A stretch of 34,561 nt of DNA from ZC4RG19 sp036279475 (GTDB lineage Bacteria > Actinomycetota > Acidimicrobiia > Acidimicrobiales > VFJN01). Shown in pieces: positions 30,605-34,561 of the stretch (position 1 is its first letter; each line of letters starts with the position of its first letter). The notes beneath the pieces were generated by a model. That model saw only the letters and a program-made list of their open reading frames with translations. It was not told the DNA's origin and did not search any database. The stretch lies in contig DASUJB010000179.1 in the NCBI GenBank assembly GCA_036279475.1, positions 1 through 34,561 on the forward strand, in the 5' to 3' direction. A program made the position numbers and the translations under genes.

Positions 30605-30886
30605 GTGGCGGGTCGTCGTCGTGGCCTCGAGCGGGGCCTCCTCTTCCTCCAGCGTCGAGGTCTCAACCAGGGCGTCCTCGGCAGCTCCCGGGGGTGGCTG
30701 TGGGTCTTCGTCGCCACGTGGGTGGTCCGCCGCCTGCGGCGTGCCGTGGGCAGCGAGTACGAGGTGGTGTGGCAGGGCGAGGTCCGGCCCGGCGAGTCGC
30801 TGGTGGTCGACCACCTGACCGAGACCTACGAGGGGGGTGCGGTGCGGTCCCGGCGGCGCCGGGTCCGGGCCGCCCCACGCTCGTGA
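30605..30886 (+). CDS. Small basic hypothetical protein
   Basis: A 93-residue protein beginning one base after the previous stop. A basic N-terminus (GRRRGLERGLLFLQRRGLNQG) precedes a hydrophobic segment with tryptophans (GWLWVFVATWVVRRL) and a beta-like region (YEVVWQGEVRPGESLVVDHL). It ends in an Arg-rich tail. I do not recognise the family. Orientation, spacing and codon use tie it to the two upstream membrane genes. Confidence 0.68.
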   Translation: MAGRRRGLERGLLFLQRRGLNQGVLGSSRGWLWVFVATWVVRRLRRAVGSEYEVVWQGEVRPGESLVVDHLTETYEGGAVRSRRRRVRAAPRS

Positions 30887-30935
30887 GGCCGGGTGGTGCG
30901 GTGATCGCCGGCCGGCACGCGAGAATGGCGCTGGT

Positions 30936-31136
30936 ATGCGCGTCCTCCTCCGCAACCCCCGCCGTGAGATCCAGGTCGACGGGCCGCTGACCGTCGGCAC
31001 GCTCCTGGGCCGGCTCGAGTTCCACCGGGAGGCGGTCCTCGTGGTCCGCGGCGGCACGCTCGTGCCCGGCGACGCCGTCCTGGCCGACGACGACGTGGTG
31101 GAGATCCGCCCCGTGATCTCGGGTGGTGCGACGTGA
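30936..31136 (+). CDS. ttuB: TtuB-like ubiquitin-fold sulfur carrier
   Basis: A 66-residue beta-grasp protein (MRVLLRNPRREIQVDG start, VLVVRGGTLVPGDAVLADDDVVEI core) related to ThiS, MoaD and TtuB. Carriers of this type receive sulfur as a C-terminal Gly-Gly thiocarboxylate. Here the end reads ISGG followed by Ala-Thr (Gly63-Gly64-Ala65-Thr66), so the diglycine is not terminal. The gene overlaps the TtuA-like gene by 4 bp (GTGA), which identifies it as the sulfur donor of that enzyme rather than of thiamin or molybdopterin synthesis. GAGAAT 9 nt before ATG 30936 may be a -10 box. No activating E1-like TtuC gene is visible in the window. Confidence 0.85.
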   Translation: MRVLLRNPRREIQVDGPLTVGTLLGRLEFHREAVLVVRGGTLVPGDAVLADDDVVEIRPVISGGAT

Positions 31137-32119
31137 GGTGCACCGTCTGCCGCCAGCCTGCCGTCATCGACCTGCGGCGCCACAACGCCAACTTCTGCGC
31201 CGACCACCTCGTCCGGTTCTGCCGTGACCAGGTCGCCAAGGCCATCGACCGCTACGAGATGATCGCCCCGGGTGACCGGGTGTTGGTGGCGGTGTCGGGA
31301 GGCAAGGACAGCCTGGCGCTGTGGGACATCCTGACCGGGCTCGGGCACCGCGCCGAGGGCATGACCATCGGCTTGGGCATCGGTGACTACAGCACCACCA
31401 GCACGGCTGCGGCCGTGGCCTACGCCGAGGAGCGCGGGCTGGCGCTGCATCGCGTCGACCTGCGCGAGGAGCACGGTTACGACATCCCCACGGCGGCGGC
31501 GGTCACCCGCCGCGTCCCCTGCTCGTCGTGCGGCACGTCCAAGCGCCACCTCATCGACAAGGCGGCCCTCGACGGTGGCTTCGACGTCGTCGCCACCGGC
31601 CACAACCTCGACGACGAGGCGGCCGTGCTGCTGGGCAACGTGCTCCACTGGCAGACTGAGTACCTGGGCCGCCAGCTGCCGGTGCTGCCCGGCCGCGACG
31701 GCTTCCCCCGCAAGGTCAAGCCCCTCGTGCGCCTGAGCGAGCGGGAGACCGCCGCCTACTGCATCGTGCGCGGCATCGACTACGTGGTCGACGAGTGCCC
31801 CCTGGCCGCCGGCAACCGCCACCTGGGCTACAAGGAGGCGCTCAACGCCATCGAGGCCAGCTCGCCGGGCACCAAGCACGCCTTCTACTTCGAGTTCCTG
31901 GACAAGGCGGCCCACCGCTTCCGTGGCGAGGCCGACGACGCCAAGGCGGACCTGCGGCCGTGCGCGTCGTGTGGCGCGCCCACCACGGGGGAGGTGTGCG
32001 CGTTCTGCCGCCTGGTCGAGCGGGTGGGGAGCGCCCCCCCGGTCCCCGTCGAGCTGGTGCGCCGCCGCGGGAAGGGCCGGGGCCGGTCGCGGGCGGCGGC
32101 CGGGGAGGGGCGACGGTGA
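31133..32119 (+). CDS. ttuA: TtuA-like tRNA 2-thiouridine synthetase
   Basis: A 328-residue ATP-dependent tRNA thiolase of the TtuA/Ncs6 group. N-terminal zinc finger: Cys3, Cys6, Cys22, His25. PP-loop SGGKDS: 55-60. Fe-S ligands: Cys130, Cys133 and Cys222 (VPCSSC and DECPL), the same positions as reported for the Thermus enzyme. C-terminal zinc finger: Cys277, Cys280, Cys289, Cys292. TtuA thiolates U54 (or m5U54) in the tRNA T loop using the TtuB thiocarboxylate. The basic tail (RRRGKGRGRSRAAAGEGRR) may bind RNA. It is translationally coupled to the carrier gene upstream and to trmI downstream (GTGA both). Confidence 0.93.
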   Translation: MRCTVCRQPAVIDLRRHNANFCADHLVRFCRDQVAKAIDRYEMIAPGDRVLVAVSGGKDSLALWDILTGLGHRAEGMTIGLGIGDYSTTSTAAAVAYAEERGLALHRVDLREEHGYDIPTAAAVTRRVPCSSCGTSKRHLIDKAALDGGFDVVATGHNLDDEAAVLLGNVLHWQTEYLGRQLPVLPGRDGFPRKVKPLVRLSERETAAYCIVRGIDYVVDECPLAAGNRHLGYKEALNAIEASSPGTKHAFYFEFLDKAAHRFRGEADDAKADLRPCASCGAPTTGEVCAFCRLVERVGSAPPVPVELVRRRGKGRGRSRAAAGEGRR

Positions 32120-32886
32120 ACCGGCCCTTCGCTCCCGGCGACCAAGTGCTCCTGATCGACGCCAAGAAGCGTCGCTACCTGGTGACCCTGCGCCCTGGGG
32201 GCGAGTTCCACACCCATGCCGGGGTTGTGCTGCACGACGACGTGGTGGGGACGGCCGAGGGCGACGCCATCCGCTCCTCCAGGGGGGCGGCGATGCTGGC
32301 CATCCGGCCCACGCTCGCCGAGTTCGTGCTGAAGATGCCCCGCGGGGCGCAGGTGATCTACCCCAAGGACCTGGGCCCCATCCTCCTGCTCGCCGACATC
32401 TTCCCGGGGGCCCGGGTCCTGGAGTCGGGCGTCGGCTCCGGCGCCCTGTCGATGACGCTGGTGCGGGCAGGAGCGGTCGTGAGCGGCTACGAGCTGCGCG
32501 AGGACTTCGCCAACCGGGCGGTGAAGAACGTGACCACGTTCCTCGGCCCCGAGGCCCTGGAGCGGTACTCGGTGTCCCGGCGCGACGTGTACGAGGGCAT
32601 CGACGAGGTCGACCTCGACCGGGTGGTGCTCGACCTGCCGGAGCCGTGGCGGGCCGTGAAGCATGCGGCGGGGGCCATGCACCGGGGCGGGGTGCTGGTG
32701 GCCTACACCCCCCAGATCACCCAGGCGGTCCAGCTCCGCGACGAGCTGGGCGCGGCCGGGTTCGGCATGGTCGACACGGTCGAGGTGCTGAACCGCGGCT
32801 GGCACATCGAGGGACAGTCGGTCCGCCCCGACCACCGCATGGTGGCGCACACGGGCTTCCTCACCAGTGCCCGGCTGCTGAGCTGA
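32116..32886 (+). CDS. trmI: tRNA (adenine-58-N1)-methyltransferase
   Basis: A 256-residue TrmI. The N-terminal beta domain (PGDQVLLIDAKKRRYLVTL) precedes the class I methyltransferase domain with VLESGVGSGALS for SAM (about 101-112) and DLPEPW with the catalytic Asp173. It makes m1A58 in the T loop. In Thermus, m1A58 promotes the TtuA reaction at position 54, so coupling with ttuB and ttuA is functionally sensible. The GTG at 32116 overlaps the ttuA stop by 4 bp. Confidence 0.95.
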   Translation: MNRPFAPGDQVLLIDAKKRRYLVTLRPGGEFHTHAGVVLHDDVVGTAEGDAIRSSRGAAMLAIRPTLAEFVLKMPRGAQVIYPKDLGPILLLADIFPGARVLESGVGSGALSMTLVRAGAVVSGYELREDFANRAVKNVTTFLGPEALERYSVSRRDVYEGIDEVDLDRVVLDLPEPWRAVKHAAGAMHRGGVLVAYTPQITQAVQLRDELGAAGFGMVDTVEVLNRGWHIEGQSVRPDHRMVAHTGFLTSARLLS

Positions 32887-32905
32887 GGGCCCACCGGCGG
32901 CGGGG

Positions 32906-34063
32906 GTGAACGTGTTCGACCTGGTGGTCGTGGTGGTGGCCGTGGCTGCGGCGGTGGGCGGGTACCGCCTCGGTTTCGTGCAGCGCGCCACGTCGTGGGT
33001 GGGCCTGGCCGCGGGCGTCGCCGCAGGGGCGGTCCTGCTGACCTGGGCCATGCCCGAGGTCCACGACGCCCGGGAGGCCGTGCAGTCCCTGGTCGCCGTC
33101 GGGCTGCTGGTGGGGAGCGCCCTCATCGGCCAGGCCCTCGGCCTCGTGCTGGGCAGCACGCTCCACGCCGAGCTCCCCCGGGGGACGGCCCGGCGGGCCG
33201 ACCAGGCGGCCGGCGCCGTCGTCGGGGGGGCCGGCGTCGTCGTCGCCTTGTGGCTCCTGGTGCCGGTCCTGGCCCACGTCCCGGGGTGGACGGCCACCCA
33301 GGCGCGGGGTTCCGCCATCGCCCGGGAGGTGACCGAGCGCCTGCCCCGCCCGCCGGACGCCATCGAGGCCCTGGGCCGCATCGTGGGCGACGAGCCGTTC
33401 CCCCAGGTCTTCGAGGCGCTCCGCCCGGCACCGGACGCCGGTACGGCTCCCACGTCCACGGGCATGGCGCCGGCCACCGTCGAGCGGGTGGTGCGGTCGA
33501 CGGTGAAGGTCACCAGCCTGGCCTGCTCCCGCATCCAGGAGGGCAGCGGCTTCTTCGTGGACGATGACCTGGTCGTCACCAACGCCCACGTCGTGGCGGG
33601 CGCGGCGGCCACCGAGGTGGAGCTCGCCGACGGGAGCACGGTCGATGCCACGGCCGTGGCCTTCGACCCGGGCCGGGACGTGGCCGTCCTGCGCACCGAG
33701 GGCCAGGCCCCGCCCCTGCCCCTGGCCGACGGCAGCGTGGGCGACGCGGGCGGGGTGTTCGGTCACCCCGGAGGCGGACCGCTGGAGATCAGCCCGTTCC
33801 GGGTGGCCGAGCAGCTCGACGCCACCGGCCGCGACATCTACGACCGCACCAGCGCCCGCCGTGACGTGCTGGTGCTGGCCTCCCACCTGGCGCCGGGCGA
33901 CTCGGGCTCGGCGCTCGTGGATCCCGGCGGCGCGGTGGTGGGCCTGGCCTTCGCGGTGGCTCCCGACGAGCCAGGGGTGGCCTACGCCCTGGCCACCAGC
34001 GAGGTCCGCCACGTGCTGGGCGCCGTGGGGGGGCCGACCGGCACGGGCGGCTGCCTGGTGTGA
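32906..34063 (+). CDS. MarP-like membrane-anchored serine protease (CvpA domain plus trypsin-like domain)
   Basis: A 385-residue protein. An N-terminal CvpA-like region with about four membrane helices (residues 4-125; first FDLVVVVVAVAAAVGGY) is followed by a linker and a chymotrypsin-fold protease outside the membrane. The triad is His228 (NAHVV), Asp258 (GRDVAVL) and Ser333 (GDSGSAL). Cys207 and Cys383 match the two cysteines that form a disulfide in mycobacterial MarP, which is needed for acid and oxidative stress resistance. The start is GTG 32906, 19 bp after trmI. The last codons lie inside a 25-bp direct repeat. Confidence 0.92.
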   Translation: MNVFDLVVVVVAVAAAVGGYRLGFVQRATSWVGLAAGVAAGAVLLTWAMPEVHDAREAVQSLVAVGLLVGSALIGQALGLVLGSTLHAELPRGTARRADQAAGAVVGGAGVVVALWLLVPVLAHVPGWTATQARGSAIAREVTERLPRPPDAIEALGRIVGDEPFPQVFEALRPAPDAGTAPTSTGMAPATVERVVRSTVKVTSLACSRIQEGSGFFVDDDLVVTNAHVVAGAAATEVELADGSTVDATAVAFDPGRDVAVLRTEGQAPPLPLADGSVGDAGGVFGHPGGGPLEISPFRVAEQLDATGRDIYDRTSARRDVLVLASHLAPGDSGSALVDPGGAVVGLAFAVAPDEPGVAYALATSEVRHVLGAVGGPTGTGGCLV

Positions 34064-34117
34064 GCCCGCCGGCGCTCGGGTTCCCGGGAAGGCTGGTGTG
34101 AGCCCGCCGGCGCTCGG
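34055..34117 (+). repeat. 25-bp direct repeat across the protease stop codon
   Basis: CTGGTGTGAGCCCGCCGGCG plus CTCGG occurs at 34055-34079 and again at 34093-34117, a period of 38 bp. The first copy contains the last codons and stop of the protease gene, so the 3' end has been duplicated. Between the copies lies the perfect palindrome TTCCCGGGAA (34081-34090). Confidence 0.85.
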
Positions 34118-34143
34118 CCCGGGAGGTCGGAGGTGGGCGGGAA

Positions 34144-34165
34144 CCGGCCGCCAGGGGACGGCCGG
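34144..34165. terminator. 7-bp hairpin between convergent protease and ferredoxin genes
   Basis: CCGGCCG and CGGCCGG are separated by an 8-nt loop and flanked by AA on both sides. The position, 80 nt after the protease stop and 29 nt after the ferredoxin stop, suits a bidirectional terminator. Confidence 0.45.
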
Positions 34166-34194
34166 AAGGGCCGGGCGCCGGGGTCAGCCCTCGG

Positions 34195-34431
34195 TCACTC
34201 GACCTCGATGAAGATGCACTCGCCGGGGCACTCCTCGGCGGCCTCGATCACCGACTCCTCCTGCCCGCCGGGCACGTTGGCGAGGCCCTCGGCACCACCC
34301 GGGTCGGACAGGACCTTGCCGTCCTCCTTGACGTAGGCGAGGCCGTCGTCGAGCAGGGTGAACACGTCGGGCGCGATCTCCTCGCAGAGCCCGTCTCCCG
34401 TGCAGAGGTCCTGGTCGATCCAGACCTTCAT
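34195..34431 (-). CDS. Small 3Fe-4S/4Fe-4S single-cluster ferredoxin
   Basis: A 78-residue acidic electron carrier. CTGDGLCEEIAPDVF gives the first two cysteines five residues apart (Cys10, Cys16), with Asp at the middle position that is Cys in 4Fe-4S ferredoxins, and AEECPGECIF gives the third. This CX5C...CP pattern belongs to the actinobacterial ferredoxins that serve P450s and other oxygenases, with the middle residue variable. The C-terminus FIEVE is usual. The start is ATG 34431 with GAGGAGAAGGA close upstream. The redox partner is not in the window. Confidence 0.92.
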   Translation of the reverse strand: MKVWIDQDLCTGDGLCEEIAPDVFTLLDDGLAYVKEDGKVLSDPGGAEGLANVPGGQEESVIEAAEECPGECIFIEVE

Positions 34432-34467
34432 TTCGTCCTTCTCCTCAGGTGGTGCCGATCCGGTGGT

Positions 34468-34517
34468 TTCGACGGTCCGCCATTTCGACAATCAGTTCGA
34501 CAGTCAGGTGGACGGTC
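34468..34517. repeat. Array of four short degenerate repeats upstream of the ferredoxin gene
   Basis: TTCGACGGTC, TTCGACAATC, TTCGACAGTC and GTGGACGGTC start at 34468, 34484, 34496 and 34508. On the ferredoxin strand the unit reads GAYYGTCGAA. The last three are exactly 12 bp apart, just over one helical turn, as expected of multiple regulator half-sites. Confidence 0.6.
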
Positions 34518-34533
34518 TTGACGCCGGTTTCCA

Positions 34534-34539
34534 ACGCTA
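34534..34539 (-). promoter_or_regulatory. Candidate -10 box (TAGCGT) of the ferredoxin gene
   Basis: The minus-strand TAGCGT would start transcription near 34527 and give a leader of about 95 nt that includes the repeat array. The -35 region runs into the window edge. Confidence 0.3.
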
Positions 34540-34561
34540 CCGGCCGCCATTGCATTTCTCA

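Noticed and set aside
34055..34117. CRISPR-like array
   Set aside because: Only two copies, a 13-bp gap, and the repeat includes coding sequence of the protease.
34484..34501. LexA/SOS box
   Set aside because: TCGACAATCAGTTCGA lacks the GAAC-N4-GTTC dyad, and the same half-unit recurs as direct repeats.
1..34561. tRNA, rRNA or insertion sequence
   Set aside because: I found no cloverleaf with a terminal T-loop GTTCGANTC context, no conserved rRNA stretch, and no transposase or terminal inverted repeats on reading both strands; a dedicated tRNA scan was not possible.

Overview
The window is very GC-rich chromosomal DNA with dense coding, almost every third codon position G or C, and many start/stop overlaps (ATGA, GTGA, TTGA). 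The gene set suggests a high-GC actinobacterium: Cys-less thiolase plus DUF35 pairs, paired acyl-CoA dehydrogenases, TAGNNT -10 boxes next to start codons, a MarP-like protease and small holin-like membrane proteins. Class Acidimicrobiia is my best guess; this is inference from gene content, without any rRNA or marker search. I saw no rRNA, tRNA, CRISPR array, transposase or phage core gene.

Region 1 (1-19848) is a CoA-ester catabolic island. After the tail of an unknown gene and a PaaI-like thioesterase, a plus-strand operon (1357-4679) encodes two thiolase-like/DUF35 pairs joined by a 38-residue micro-ORF, every junction being a 4-bp overlap. A minus-strand operon (10613 down to 4723) encodes a third thiolase-like/DUF35 pair, two class III CoA-transferase-like subunits, a hydratase-2 type MaoC enoyl-CoA hydratase and an SDR. 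All three thiolase-like proteins lack the nucleophilic Cys, as in the Ltp2 retro-aldolases of steroid side-chain degradation. Divergent from that operon are an amidohydrolase-2 protein and an N-acyl-D-amino-acid-deacylase-type amidohydrolase. A further minus-strand block (18810-13668) holds a metallophosphoesterase, a diiron ferritin-like protein, a two-subunit acyl-CoA dehydrogenase (only one subunit keeps the catalytic Glu) and a nitronate-monooxygenase-family flavoprotein; a second such flavoprotein follows on the plus strand. Together these supply CoA transfer, dehydrogenation, hydration, oxidation and C-C cleavage for an unidentified branched or cyclic acid.

Region 2 (20009-29975) is more general metabolism: a leaderless transketolase-transaldolase operon, a FIST-domain protein with a small DUF6941-like protein, a divergent TetR regulator, a two-gene ADP-forming acyl-CoA synthetase, a PBP4-type D-Ala-D-Ala carboxypeptidase and a LON-substrate-binding-domain protein.

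Region 3 (30067-34561) begins with three small membrane-associated proteins, then a tightly coupled ttuB-ttuA-trmI set. The TtuA homologue has every Zn- and Fe-S-ligand Cys at, or within three residues of, the Thermus positions. This predicts thiolation of T-loop U54 coupled to m1A58 methylation, unexpected outside thermophiles. A MarP-like membrane serine protease and, convergently, a small ferredoxin with an array of short repeats upstream close the window.

A recurring pattern, TAGNNT followed by 7-8 nt and then ATG or GTG, marks probable leaderless promoters and settles several starts.
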